Shown one piece after another: positions 9,801 to 19,064 of a stretch of 64,000 nucleotides of DNA. Position numbers and translations under genes: made by a program. Position 1 is the stretch's first letter, and every line of letters begins with the position of its first letter. Source of the DNA: Saprospiraceae bacterium (GTDB lineage: Bacteria; Bacteroidota; Bacteroidia; Chitinophagales; Saprospiraceae); the NCBI GenBank assembly GCA_016718205.1, contig JADKEB010000036.1:124001-188000 (forward strand). The letters are read 5' to 3'. A model generated the notes under the pieces. The model was not told the origin of the DNA. It saw only the letters and a list, made by a program, of their open reading frames with translations, and did no database searches.

Positions 9801-11645
9801 CTATTTTACACAATTGTAATCGGGAGATATCATAAATAGGTACATTGCCAGTCTTGTGCGCCAGTACCTCCATTCAGTGTCCCAGTTCCAATACATAGGA
9901 TTAAGGGCATTTCTCATCAGTTGGCGGGTCTGATCTGTAAGTTGACCATGAGTCAAAAGCTTATCCAATCTGTTGATCAATACTTCAGTATCGTCACAAA
10001 TTGCCTGCAAATCATTGGTGACTAATCTGACCCCATCGGGATTTTCATTTGAGCCTTCCCAGCTATACATAAGAGAATTCCAAAACATCCAGGAATGGAC
10101 AGAATTAATGTATCCGACAGCAGTTGCAGTATTGTGCAATTTAAATTCCGGCGCTGCAAGATTTAATTCATCCATCTCTCCAACAGGCTCTAAATCAGGT
10201 AGATAAAAATTAAAAACGGTAGGAGATGCCATCACATGCTGTCTGGTTTCATTCAAATAGCTGAATCCATTATTCCAATATCGATTTTTGTCAGATTGGG
10301 TTTGAAAAGCCCTGGATATATGAGTGTATCTTGTAAATGGTTCTCTCAGTTTGGATGCATAAGCAACGCTATACGCAGACACCGACGATGCCTCCGGATC
10401 TAACAAAATGGCCTTGATAACTGCCTTCATATCACCTCTGACACCCGCACCGTTATTGGCGAATTTTGCAGATACTCTTCCTACATAAGCTGGTGACGGA
10501 TTGGATTTGACAAGTCTTTGGATGAGTCTGTAGGATACAAAAGGAGCCGTATTGGGATGATTAAAAAGAAAGGTAACTGCATTATCTACTTCTGCCATTG
10601 CTGTGGCATCTGAATAACTACTGCTACCAGCTATAGTATGTCCTAAAAAGGACTTTGATCCGGTCTGATGAGCCCATCCAAACATTTTCATTGGGCTTGT
10701 TTTTTCAAGACAATACATGTCTGTTCCAAATTCAGGTAGGTCCGGACAAAACATCATCTTGAGTACCTGACTGCCTCCCAATCCGGTAAAAACTCTGGCT
10801 AACTGCTTGATATCATTATTGTTATAAGTGGGTATAGGTTTTCCATTGCCATCAAGAACTCTGGTGCCATCCTGACGGAGTTGATACAATCCGATAGTAA
10901 ACAGCTGCATGATTTCTCTGGCGAAATTTTCATCAGGATGTATATTGTTTGCCAGGTCTTCAGGGTGGTTGTTCAGGTGACTGAGGTAATAACCCATTGC
11001 CGGATGTTTTGTTACTGCCAGTAGGATATCCTTGTAATTTCCAAAAGCCTGATTTATAAAAATATCATAGTACGAAGCTACACTTTCCCCCCATGACCCC
11101 AAATCACTTTTGATAGAAGTGACCAGAATCTGACTTAGGGCATAAGCTACCTTTTGTCTCAGGAGGTCCTGGTTAGTCATATTTGTCTGCCACCATGCAT
11201 AATTAAAATGCAAAGAATATGGTCCGAAGGCTGTGGTATCAAGTGCATAAATCTGGCTCCATATATTGGTAAGTTCCGGAAGTATTCTCTGCGGTGGTTT
11301 AGTAAACTGGTTGTCTATCCACACTTCATATCCAGTCGAAGTTACACTATCTATAAGGCCGTTTGAAGCTCCAAACGTAGCCTGACCCAGAAATCTTGAA
11401 GCGTCATACACTTTTGCGTTGAGTCCTGAGCCATCCATTGTTCTTGCTGCTGTAGTTCCGTTAGATTGACTACTTGCTGTGATCGTCACGCCTGCATTAT
11501 GGCCTGCACCGATATAGTCTTTGTATTGCTGACCGTATAAAGCAACAAAAGTCGATATTAACATTATAGTAATTCCTGTTTTTTGAATCCCAGGAGCTAC
11601 ACAAACAGAAAATTTGGTATTAAATATTGAAACATCATAAATCAT
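9801..11645 (-). CDS. DUF1800 domain-containing secreted protein
   Basis: The protein has 614 residues. The start ATG overlaps the stop of the upstream gene (ATGA at 11642-11645), implying translational coupling. The N-terminus has a hydrophobic segment (about 24-38) that may be an export signal, though it is preceded by an unusually long leader of some 20 residues. The DUF1800 domain begins near A-S-R-F-L-G-Q-A-T-F-G (about residue 82) and contains the typical N-F-A-R-E-I-M-Q-L-F-T-I-G-L and R-V-F-T-G-L segments. DUF1800/DUF1501 pairs are thought to be exported together. Substrate is unknown. Confidence 0.92.
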   Translation of the reverse strand: MIYDVSIFNTKFSVCVAPGIQKTGITIMLISTFVALYGQQYKDYIGAGHNAGVTITASSQSNGTTAARTMDGSGLNAKVYDASRFLGQATFGASNGLIDSVTSTGYEVWIDNQFTKPPQRILPELTNIWSQIYALDTTAFGPYSLHFNYAWWQTNMTNQDLLRQKVAYALSQILVTSIKSDLGSWGESVASYYDIFINQAFGNYKDILLAVTKHPAMGYYLSHLNNHPEDLANNIHPDENFAREIMQLFTIGLYQLRQDGTRVLDGNGKPIPTYNNNDIKQLARVFTGLGGSQVLKMMFCPDLPEFGTDMYCLEKTSPMKMFGWAHQTGSKSFLGHTIAGSSSYSDATAMAEVDNAVTFLFNHPNTAPFVSYRLIQRLVKSNPSPAYVGRVSAKFANNGAGVRGDMKAVIKAILLDPEASSVSAYSVAYASKLREPFTRYTHISRAFQTQSDKNRYWNNGFSYLNETRQHVMASPTVFNFYLPDLEPVGEMDELNLAAPEFKLHNTATAVGYINSVHSWMFWNSLMYSWEGSNENPDGVRLVTNDLQAICDDTEVLINRLDKLLTHGQLTDQTRQLMRNALNPMYWNWDTEWRYWRTRLAMYLFMISPDYNCVK

Positions 11646-12430
11646 AGAATCTGTATTTTGATGGTTTTTACTCGATCATTTTTTGTTACTTTAAAAGTGT
11701 ATAACCCTGATGGTAGTCCGTCCCTTTGAACGATAAGTTCCTCAGTATTGTTTTTGACCTGATGTAAAAAACTTTTAACTTGTCTACCGGTAATGTCTGA
11801 CATATCTACTGTGATTTCTCCGGGGGGAAGTCCTGTAAGGAGGATCGTAGTCTGTTGAGTAAATGGATTTGGAGATGCTGAAATGGTGACACCTTCCAGA
11901 ATGTCTGGGATACTATTTACGGTCGCCACAGTACCAATAAATTTTATCTCACTCAGTCCATAACAAGGTCCTCCGTGATTGGAAACTCCGGTAATCAAAA
12001 CATATTTTGCTATCTTTCCAAGAAAATCAGGACCCGAAATTCCCTGATAAAATCCCGAAGCTGGAGCCTTGGGAATAGTAAACCTTCCCCATTCTGTCCA
12101 GGTAGTGCCATTGATAGAAATATCTACAATGATGTCTTTCATTCCGTCCTCCGCCCGCCCCGGCAATCTGGTAAGACTCCATGCCTGATTATCAAATGAA
12201 TTGATTCTTTCCGGGACATTCAGATTCCAAATGGTAGATTTATTCAAGCTATATGTATCACCTAAATTATACATGATCCAATGACTGTTACTCCTTACAG
12301 GATTTGGATTAGCTGTTGTCTGACATGATAGCCAACTATCAGACAGGTTGGTTGAATGTCTGTCAGGAAAAGCCTGTGAAAAGAGGGAAATATACCCCAT
12401 TATGGAGATGATTAACAGCCTGTATTTCAT
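11642..12430 (-). CDS. Secreted protein with discoidin-like region and T9SS type A sorting domain
   Basis: The ATG at 12430 begins a signal peptide (MKYRLLIISIMGYISLFSQ). The central part (about 20-175) has W-N-L-N-V-P-E-R-I-N and D-I-S-I-N-G-T-T-W-T-E-W-G, which resemble F5/8-type carbohydrate-binding folds. The C-terminal 80 residues (S-A-S-P-N-P-F-T...G-L-Y-T-F-K-V-T) are a type A T9SS cargo domain, so the protein should be moved across the outer membrane and attached at the cell surface. It is the first gene of the operon with DUF1800 and DUF1501, suggesting that the three products work together at the surface. Confidence 0.87.
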   Translation of the reverse strand: MKYRLLIISIMGYISLFSQAFPDRHSTNLSDSWLSCQTTANPNPVRSNSHWIMYNLGDTYSLNKSTIWNLNVPERINSFDNQAWSLTRLPGRAEDGMKDIIVDISINGTTWTEWGRFTIPKAPASGFYQGISGPDFLGKIAKYVLITGVSNHGGPCYGLSEIKFIGTVATVNSIPDILEGVTISASPNPFTQQTTILLTGLPPGEITVDMSDITGRQVKSFLHQVKNNTEELIVQRDGLPSGLYTFKVTKNDRVKTIKIQIL

Positions 12431-12797
12431 AAAACCTATGTATCGCAACTGATTAAAAAATATTTCTGAGATATAACAAATTTATATATTCTTATAACGA
12501 TTTGAATTCATTTCACCCTAAGTGATTGTAATTGTAACTATTTTTACTGAAGCAAGTCACTTATCCAAGCCAGTCATGATTTCAAACAACTTCAATTACA
12601 TTTAGAACACTGGATATAGCGGTATAACTACCTTTTTCGAAAGATAGTTAATATTCGTCAGGCAATATTCCCCGATGAGTGTAACATTTTTCTCAATATT
12701 GAGTTAAGTATACTAAATAGAATCGGGATTTAAGTCTAACAGAACATCAAGACATATTCAATAATACAGATAACAATCTTTGACAATTAGCTCCTTT
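12431..12797. other. Gene-free divergent region
   Basis: This AT-rich region separates the divergent T9SS/DUF1800/DUF1501 operon and the PqiA-like gene, so it must contain promoters for both. I see no convincing TTG/TAnnTTTG pair, hairpin or repeat in it. Confidence 0.4.
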
Positions 12798-14087
12798 ATG
12801 AAATATTTTGTTTATTTTTTATTAGCAATTTTGGGTATATTAGCTTTCCGTAATGGTGGCTCTTTGATTCGTTCATATTCTGCTCTGCACATACTCAAGG
12901 AAGATCTGGCTGAAATCAATAGAGTCAATTATGGGCTTTTTAATATGCAATTATGGAAGAAAGAGGCTATGCGGGTGTTTGAAAACAGGATTGGGCAATT
13001 TGAAATTTCGGAAAAAGCATATGATCAGGTAGAAATAGAACTTGAAAAGTATCTCCACGGAATCAATAAAGAGTATATCGAAAGTGGTAAAATATTCAAT
13101 AACATTTTTGCAGATGCAGAAAAAAATCCTAGTGTAAATAAAGTATTTCTGAAACTGATAAAGGATAACATAGCTCCACAAATTAAAAATCTGGCAATAA
13201 AACAATACATCCCGGGCATGGCTGTTCAGCTTGCAGCCGAATTGAAAAAACAGGAGCCGCAATTGAGAGATATCATGCGAAGTGAGCTCAAAAAGATATT
13301 GACTGATACAGATTCTACATCCATAAATGATCCAAGAGAATTTATATATTCAAAGTATGGGGTAACAGAAAGGAAAGCTGCAACGGAATTATTGAACGAA
13401 AAAATCAGCGTGATAAAAAGCGATATTGAAAAAAATGTTCAGTTTGTTTTTTGGATAGGAATTGGAGGTTTTCTTTTATTTTGGGCCTTGTTCATGTATA
13501 ATGGATACATTTCTAATATCACATCCATGACATTCATTTCAGTAGTGATGCTGATATTGGGTGTGTCATTGCCTATGATAGACCTTGAAGCTATGCTGAA
13601 TGCATTTGAGATCAATATCATCGGTACTACTATAGGTTTTGACAAACAATATATCTATTACCAAAGTAAATCTATCCTTGATGTGACAGAAACACTGATC
13701 AGTAGTGGCGGCATAGATCTGAAAATAGTTGGGTATATGGTGCTATGTTTCAGTGTGATATTTCCATTTATCAAACTTATACTTACTGTTTTATATCTTT
13801 TCAGCTCCAAAATGCGTGAAAACAGATGGGTACAAAATATTATTTTCTACTTGGGCAAATGGAGTATGGCAGATGTATTTGTGGTAGCATTATTTATGGC
13901 CTACATAGGATTTTATGGGATTCTCAATTCTCAATTACAGGCTATTGAAAACAATAAGGGAGGATTTGCTGTAGAAACTATCAATAATTCATCACTATCA
14001 CCAGGTGCATTATTTTTTACTTCTTATTGTATTATGTCTATCATCCTGGGTATAGTAGTCAATAAGAGGATTTCTAAAATTGAATAA
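12798..14087 (+). CDS. Paraquat-inducible protein A (PqiA) domain membrane protein
   Basis: The ATG at 12798 (MKYFVYFLL...) is chosen over an in-frame TTG 18 bases upstream. A first membrane helix (about 1-20) is followed by a long, charged, helical extracytoplasmic domain (about 25-215). The C-terminal half then has five or so membrane helices. It carries the PqiA family signature G-K-W-S-M-A-D-V-F-V-V-A-L-F and the L-S-P-G-A-L-F-F segment. PqiA proteins partner MCE proteins in lipid transport between membranes. No MCE/PqiB gene is adjacent here, so its partners are not known. The large N-terminal periplasmic domain is additional to classical PqiA. Confidence 0.85.
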   Translation: MKYFVYFLLAILGILAFRNGGSLIRSYSALHILKEDLAEINRVNYGLFNMQLWKKEAMRVFENRIGQFEISEKAYDQVEIELEKYLHGINKEYIESGKIFNNIFADAEKNPSVNKVFLKLIKDNIAPQIKNLAIKQYIPGMAVQLAAELKKQEPQLRDIMRSELKKILTDTDSTSINDPREFIYSKYGVTERKAATELLNEKISVIKSDIEKNVQFVFWIGIGGFLLFWALFMYNGYISNITSMTFISVVMLILGVSLPMIDLEAMLNAFEINIIGTTIGFDKQYIYYQSKSILDVTETLISSGGIDLKIVGYMVLCFSVIFPFIKLILTVLYLFSSKMRENRWVQNIIFYLGKWSMADVFVVALFMAYIGFYGILNSQLQAIENNKGGFAVETINNSSLSPGALFFTSYCIMSIILGIVVNKRISKIE

Positions 14088-14283
14088 ACTATTTCGGTTC
14101 TTTTAAATATTGAATAATATTATAAATTGTAATTTTTTAATAGTCAATGATATATGTATAGAGTATGAATTTAATATTAAAATAGTGGAATTTATTTCAT
14201 TTTATCTGAATTTTTGGCACGGTATTGGTTCTATATAGTTCAGTTCAGATTTATTTAAGGAATACTTAAGCAAATTGTTACTC

Positions 14284-14324
14284 GAGACCGGTTCAAGGGG
14301 AATTAGACCGGTCTCATTTTTTTT
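14284..14324 (+). terminator. Rho-independent terminator
   Basis: GAGACCGGT (14284-14292) pairs perfectly with ACCGGTCTC (14307-14315) and is followed by an eight-T run on the plus strand. It lies about 200 bases after the PqiA-like gene and just before the convergent M19 peptidase end, so it most likely ends plus-strand transcription. The 200-base interval would be an AT-rich 3' untranslated region. Confidence 0.8.
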
Positions 14325-14349
14325 ATAAACTACAGAAACTACTTGTTTT

Positions 14350-15567
14350 TTATACTTTACTTTTAAGTACCTTACTCCACACCCTGAACAAGTTTCCACT
14401 ACACATTTTTTTAATATCCTTTTCGGAATACCCCCTTTTCAGGAGCACGTATATCAGATTTGGGTATTGACTCACATCCTTTAGCCCTGTGGGTAAGGAA
14501 TCTCCCACACCATCAAAATCTGACCCGAATCCAACATGATCTACACCAGCAAGAGCGACTATATGGTCTATGTGATCTGCTACTGTTTCGACATCAGCGT
14601 ATAGTTTCGGATGTTGTTTTTGGAACGTTTCAGCAAATATTTTTGCTTCTTCTGAGCCATCCTTCCAACCTTTATCTGAAAGGTGAGTCAAATAGATGTT
14701 CCGCAGGCTGTCATTACGTTTTCCAATATTGTTATCCAAAAATGAAGTACCAAAATTGACCATAATGACTCCGCCATTCTTTGGCAACATTTTGATCATA
14801 TCATCATCCATGTTTCTTTCAAATCCCGGTGTAAATTTCCGGCAACTGGAATGTGACGCTATCACGGGCACCTTAACATATCTTAGGGTCTGGTAAAATG
14901 TACTGTCGGATACATGCGAAATATCTACCATGATACCTGATTTTTGCATTTCATCGAGTACTTTATACCCATAAGGGCTGAGGCCTCTCCAGGTTCTGGT
15001 AGTGTCGTAGGACGAATCACAGATTTTATTGTCTTTTGAGTGTGTGAGTGTGATGTATGAAATACCCTTTTTTTTGAAATAGGGTATCAGGGTTAAGTCA
15101 TTTTCTACCGGAGCACCATTTTCCATGCCCATAGGCAAAGCAATTTTTCCTTGTTTTTTAGCTTTTTTGACATCTTCCGGGCTAAAAGCAATACTGAAAT
15201 ACTGCGATTGATTTTGAGCTATATATTTGACCATATTGATAAGACTATCTGCCAGCTCTTTTGCTCCGCCATCTATTTGTGTACTGGCTGGTATGTATAT
15301 CGACATAAAAGGTGCATCAAGACCACCTTTTTTTGCCCTTACATAGTCAAAATCTCCCGAATTTGATTGATAGGGTATACCGAGATATTCTTTTTGAAGT
15401 TTAAAGTTGGTCACTTTGAGTCGGTAAGGAAGGTCTACGTGTCCATCAGTGATGATATACTTTTGTGCCAGTTTATTGGCTTTTTTTAAAAGTGCATCTT
15501 CATTTTTGATCGTTTGGCTATAGAGGTTTCCTGTGGTGAAAAATAATAAAACTATCCAGTATTTCAT
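14350..15567 (-). CDS. Membrane dipeptidase, peptidase family M19
   Basis: This is a secreted zinc dipeptidase with a signal peptide (MKYWIVLLFFTTGNLYSQ) when started from the ATG at 15567. The metal ligands of the M19 family are all present: H43-x-D45 (D-G-H-V-D-L-P), bridging E149 (G-M-E-N-G-A), H218 (D-I-S-H-V-S-D), H239 (A-S-H-S-S) and the catalytic-site G-F-G-S-D-F-D-G near the C-terminus. The length of 405 residues is normal. It should hydrolyse dipeptides (possibly including D-amino acid dipeptides) in the periplasm. It is monocistronic and convergent with the PqiA-like gene. Confidence 0.95.
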   Translation of the reverse strand: MKYWIVLLFFTTGNLYSQTIKNEDALLKKANKLAQKYIITDGHVDLPYRLKVTNFKLQKEYLGIPYQSNSGDFDYVRAKKGGLDAPFMSIYIPASTQIDGGAKELADSLINMVKYIAQNQSQYFSIAFSPEDVKKAKKQGKIALPMGMENGAPVENDLTLIPYFKKKGISYITLTHSKDNKICDSSYDTTRTWRGLSPYGYKVLDEMQKSGIMVDISHVSDSTFYQTLRYVKVPVIASHSSCRKFTPGFERNMDDDMIKMLPKNGGVIMVNFGTSFLDNNIGKRNDSLRNIYLTHLSDKGWKDGSEEAKIFAETFQKQHPKLYADVETVADHIDHIVALAGVDHVGFGSDFDGVGDSLPTGLKDVSQYPNLIYVLLKRGYSEKDIKKMCSGNLFRVWSKVLKSKV

Positions 15568-15757
15568 ATACATAAATTATTTTTATTTCTATAATCATTT
15601 CTGCCTAGCCAAACCGCATGACAGGCATGTGGAATCCCCATGATTTAATCATCCTTGTTTGTGATGTTTGCATCATGGTGATTTCATAAATTTATTTTTT
15701 TGTTAAGTTGCCGCTATAATCAAGGCGTTCTGATACAATTATATTATGTACATCACT

Positions 15758-16306
15758 TCAGTAAATCACTACAATCCACTCCTCCATACCAGGTTCGTCA
15801 TACCGGTGTATCTCTTTGAAACCAACATTCAGATGTGCGCGCAGCGATCTGGTATTTCTCGCAGCAATATCTGTGATCACATTTTGATATAATGGTTTAT
15901 AGACTTCAAAGTATTTCTTATACAAACCTTGAAAAACACCTTTGCCTCTGTAATGATAGTCAATACATACCTGACCCATAATAATATAATTCCCATCTCC
16001 CACATTTGATCCATCTACTATCAGGTTATCGAGTAAATCAAAAAGGGGTTCCAATAAAGATATTTTGTGATGAAAATCCCGTGTCATTGCAAGTGCATAA
16101 CCCACCACTTTGTCGCCATCTTTTGCTATGACATGTGCTGCTTTTGAATTCATCTCAGCGAGTAGAGGCAAATTATGTTGCACAGTGACAAAACCTTGAT
16201 CAGCTTCCACTTCATCACTTTGAGTGTGTCTCAGGTTTAAGAGCTGGAGAGCCAAAATCTGCCGCAAGTCATCCTCTCTGTTACATAATTGAAATGTCAA
16301 AGCCAT
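15758..16306 (-). CDS. GNAT family N-acetyltransferase
   Basis: The ATG at 16306 (MALTFQLCNRE...) gives 182 residues and begins the fold correctly. An in-frame start at 16390 would add 28 residues that do not look like part of the domain. The acetyl-CoA binding motif A is visible as V-C-I-D-Y-H-Y-R-G-K-G-V-F-Q-G-L-Y, preceded by the central strand G-Y-A-L-A-M-T and followed by N-V-G-F-K-E-I near the C-terminus. The protein is cytoplasmic, acceptor unknown. It is divergent from the secreted protein gene at 16430. Confidence 0.87.
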   Translation of the reverse strand: MALTFQLCNREDDLRQILALQLLNLRHTQSDEVEADQGFVTVQHNLPLLAEMNSKAAHVIAKDGDKVVGYALAMTRDFHHKISLLEPLFDLLDNLIVDGSNVGDGNYIIMGQVCIDYHYRGKGVFQGLYKKYFEVYKPLYQNVITDIAARNTRSLRAHLNVGFKEIHRYDEPGMEEWIVVIY

Positions 16307-16429
16307 AAATACATCATTTGAAGTGCAATAATAATTAATTGAATAGCTAATTAAATCATAAACTTCAGTTTTTTCTATACAACTAAGCACATTTATACGT
16401 TATGTCTTAAAAATTCTGACTTTTAGATC

Positions 16430-16972
16430 ATGAAGCAAGTAGTATGTTTTTTTTTATTGATTCCATTTTTGACCATGACACTTGATGCACAGTCATGGGT
16501 GAAGTTTTCCCCGGCCGGTCAGCCGTTCGAAATTACTTGTCCTGGTGAAATGAAAAACGCAGAGAAAAAACTATTGACGGAAGTAGGGGAGATGCATCCG
16601 GTAACGTGGGTATACCAGGGTACTGATAAGGAGTCCAATTACATATATTCTATCTCTTACGTGGACTATCCTGATGGTTCTTTTCATCCGGACAGCACAG
16701 CTCTGATTGACGAGTTTTTTAAAGTCAGTATGGATACCCATATCGAGGACCTTAAGGGTGAATTGGTCTATAAAACTCCTGCAGGATATTATTCTTATCC
16801 AGGCATGATGTATCGTGTTTCATACAATAAAAACAAGGCTGTAGCCAAGTCAAGGATGATACTGGCTGGTGACAGATTTTATGCACTGCAGGTATATACT
16901 ATATCTGAAAAGAGCCTGAATCAGGATATGGATAAATTTCTGAATTCTTTTGAAATAAAGAGAAAGAAATAG
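16430..16972 (+). CDS. Secreted protein of unknown function
   Basis: This 180-residue protein has a signal peptide (MKQVVCFFLLIPFLTMTLDAQ). The mature part begins with F-S-P-A-G-Q-P-F-E-I-T-C-P-G and ends with F-L-N-S-F-E-I, a pattern common to small Bacteroidota periplasmic proteins of about 150 residues whose role is unknown. I do not recognise a catalytic motif. It is flanked downstream, two bases after its stop, by a repeat element and then by a convergent porin gene. Confidence 0.8.
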   Translation: MKQVVCFFLLIPFLTMTLDAQSWVKFSPAGQPFEITCPGEMKNAEKKLLTEVGEMHPVTWVYQGTDKESNYIYSISYVDYPDGSFHPDSTALIDEFFKVSMDTHIEDLKGELVYKTPAGYYSYPGMMYRVSYNKNKAVAKSRMILAGDRFYALQVYTISEKSLNQDMDKFLNSFEIKRKK

Positions 16973-16974
16973 CA

Positions 16975-17082
16975 GTGCACCCCATTTTTCCATTCAATTT
17001 TTATAAAATTGTTTTTGTCTCCCTATATGGGATGGGGTAAAACAAAAGAAATTTTTATTAAAGTACAACTTGGGGATACAAC
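16975..17082 (+). mobile_element. GGGTGTATCC-family element, degenerate copy
   Basis: This 108-base non-coding stretch aligns with the elements at 39619 and 42043. It begins gtgcaccccatttttccatt, has the inner palindromic unit gtctccctatatgggatggg, and ends acttggggatacaac. The ends have drifted and no target duplication is visible, so this is an older or shorter copy. It lies between two convergent genes. Confidence 0.6.
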
Positions 17083-17095
17083 CAAGAAGCATACT

Positions 17096-19021
17096 CTAAT
17101 CCTTCAGCAACCACTGTATTCCAAACCTGAATTTCATTTCATTTTGTGGGTGTCCCACTACATCAAAATTATGGTCATCGATGATGGGTTGTGATATATT
17201 TTCCATCAGCAGCATCACTCTGAAAGTGCTGATTCTGGCCAGAAAAAAGAAATGGGCAGCAGGAAAAAATCCAAGATTTTTATCAGTAACAAGGAAAGCT
17301 CCATACAATGGGTGAAACCCAGGCCCATTGTAATCAGGAATAAGTCGAACATCGAAACCAGTATTGACATGCATCTCTTTTTTAAACCAAGCGCCACGAT
17401 AATATAGCTGATGGGTAGAGTATAAAGCTGGAAGTCCATACAGATCAGTACTGAACAGTTGAGCATGTCCCGCATTATCCAGATGAAAATGACCTACTCT
17501 TAACTGATGAGTGAGTGACAACCGTGAAGCCGAAAATACTTCACTTGACTGAGCAGGCTTTCCATCCTTAGTAAAGTATACCGGATTGTTGATCACTGTT
17601 TGTGAAATATCTACTTTGAGTCTGAGAGATCTGATAAACATATCACCACCAAATTCTGTCCCAAAGGGTTTTGAAAAATTGTTTTCAAATTGTATCACAT
17701 TATTGATGGCCAGTCTGTTGATATTATAGGGATTTTCAGATCTGAAAAATCTGAGTTTAGCATTCAATGTCCCTATTTTTTTTACATTTATTTTGAGCTT
17801 TCCGCCGAAATCAAAGTTTCCGATGTTTTTTCCCAAACCCAATCTTCCGTTCGTTTCTATAAAGATAGTACGCCAAACTGGCACTATGCCATTGAAAGTA
17901 GCTGTCAGGTCCAGACGTCCAAAGGATGAAGCTCCGTCATTGATTTTGAAATAGTCAGTCAGGAGACCTAACCTTCCGGTGATACCACCGATTTTTTCAC
18001 CATTGATAGAAAAACCATTGGAAATATGATTTACATCAATATATCTTCGTATTCCTCTATCATCGATGTTGATGCCTTTATAGAATAGAGAGTCATTGTT
18101 ATCATTGACGCCGCTGTCTGAATACTTAAAGTAGGAAGGTCTGAATATCAGATCATTTTTTAAATATAGATTATAGCCCGACTTGTTTGTTCCCGTCAGT
18201 TTCAGGAATTGTATGATGGTATATTCTTTTTCCTGGTTTCTGGTCCGAGCCTGTGAAAGGATTACAGTCAGTTCTTTGTTAAATTCATTTGTTAATTCTT
18301 CAGGTTTGGTTATCCCGCCGATGTGTGATTCTTCGGTGGCATTGTGGGTGATAAGCGCGATGGCATTGTATTTGCCCGATGTAGATTTATATCTTAATCC
18401 TATTCCAAAAGCTGTATTTTTGACATCCTGACCGGCAAAAAATCCCTTTTGAGATATCCGTGCATAATTGAGACTCAAAGATAGTCCATCACTGAAGTTT
18501 CGGGAGAAATCTGCGCGCACGTTGATGTTTTCCTGATTGCCTACCTGCGAAAAGTATACATCAGAAAGTGGTCGGTTTTGTTCATAAAATCTGAAATTGT
18601 CAGCAGTGATGTGATATATTTTGTATTGATTGTACCCGGTGAAGAAGTTGGTATTGGTATTAGGACTGAATAAAAGTGGATAAGCAGAAGATCCGAAATT
18701 GCCGGTATTGATGTAATCGCCTGATCTGGATAAAAGCATATTGTTGTGCATAAATGCTACATCTGCCATGGTATCGGTACGCTTAAATGTAGTATAGACA
18801 TCTGACAAAAGGACATAATTATACACGGTGCTGTCCGGGCCGGTATCCTGAGTTTGTGGCTGCGGGGATCCGGGACTTCGGCCACCGCTCTGGCCAAAAT
18901 CAGGCAATCGTTGAGCCTGAATCTGCGTACAAATAGTACAACAGAAAATAATCAGGGTAAGTACGGTACCTTGATATTTTTCATTTTTTACAGAAATTAT
19001 TAATTTGTCTCTTGATGCCAA
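17096..19021 (-). CDS. Putative outer-membrane porin (beta-barrel)
   Basis: This 641-residue protein has an export signal (about 1-37, ending I-Q-A-Q) and a Gly/Pro/Gln-rich segment (about 40-60). After that it has many alternating strands ending with an aromatic C-terminal region (K-F-R-F-G-I-Q-W), as expected for a large outer-membrane barrel. The overall pattern, including Y-T-T-F-K-R-T-D-T near the start of the mature part, matches the Bacteroidota putative porin family (DUF4289-like). It is probably a passive channel; substrate unknown. The gene follows ftsY on the same strand with a 43-base gap. Confidence 0.8.
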   Translation of the reverse strand: MASRDKLIISVKNEKYQGTVLTLIIFCCTICTQIQAQRLPDFGQSGGRSPGSPQPQTQDTGPDSTVYNYVLLSDVYTTFKRTDTMADVAFMHNNMLLSRSGDYINTGNFGSSAYPLLFSPNTNTNFFTGYNQYKIYHITADNFRFYEQNRPLSDVYFSQVGNQENINVRADFSRNFSDGLSLSLNYARISQKGFFAGQDVKNTAFGIGLRYKSTSGKYNAIALITHNATEESHIGGITKPEELTNEFNKELTVILSQARTRNQEKEYTIIQFLKLTGTNKSGYNLYLKNDLIFRPSYFKYSDSGVNDNNDSLFYKGINIDDRGIRRYIDVNHISNGFSINGEKIGGITGRLGLLTDYFKINDGASSFGRLDLTATFNGIVPVWRTIFIETNGRLGLGKNIGNFDFGGKLKINVKKIGTLNAKLRFFRSENPYNINRLAINNVIQFENNFSKPFGTEFGGDMFIRSLRLKVDISQTVINNPVYFTKDGKPAQSSEVFSASRLSLTHQLRVGHFHLDNAGHAQLFSTDLYGLPALYSTHQLYYRGAWFKKEMHVNTGFDVRLIPDYNGPGFHPLYGAFLVTDKNLGFFPAAHFFFLARISTFRVMLLMENISQPIIDDHNFDVVGHPQNEMKFRFGIQWLLKD

Positions 19022-19064
19022 AATGCAATCTTTCTAGCTTAAAGATAAATGAAATTTTAAGAAA

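Noticed and set aside
14159..14170. AGAGTATGAATTT, resembling an element end
   Set aside because: It lacks the TTTAAA part and has no partner end; probably chance.
14202..14399. A 65-codon minus-strand frame
   Set aside because: It overlaps the end of the M19 peptidase gene in another frame, spans the terminator hairpin and has no recognisable domain.
17088..17097. CATACTCTAA, resembling the end of a GAGTATG element
   Set aside because: It stands alone at the end of the porin gene with no opposite end nearby and no inner sequence.
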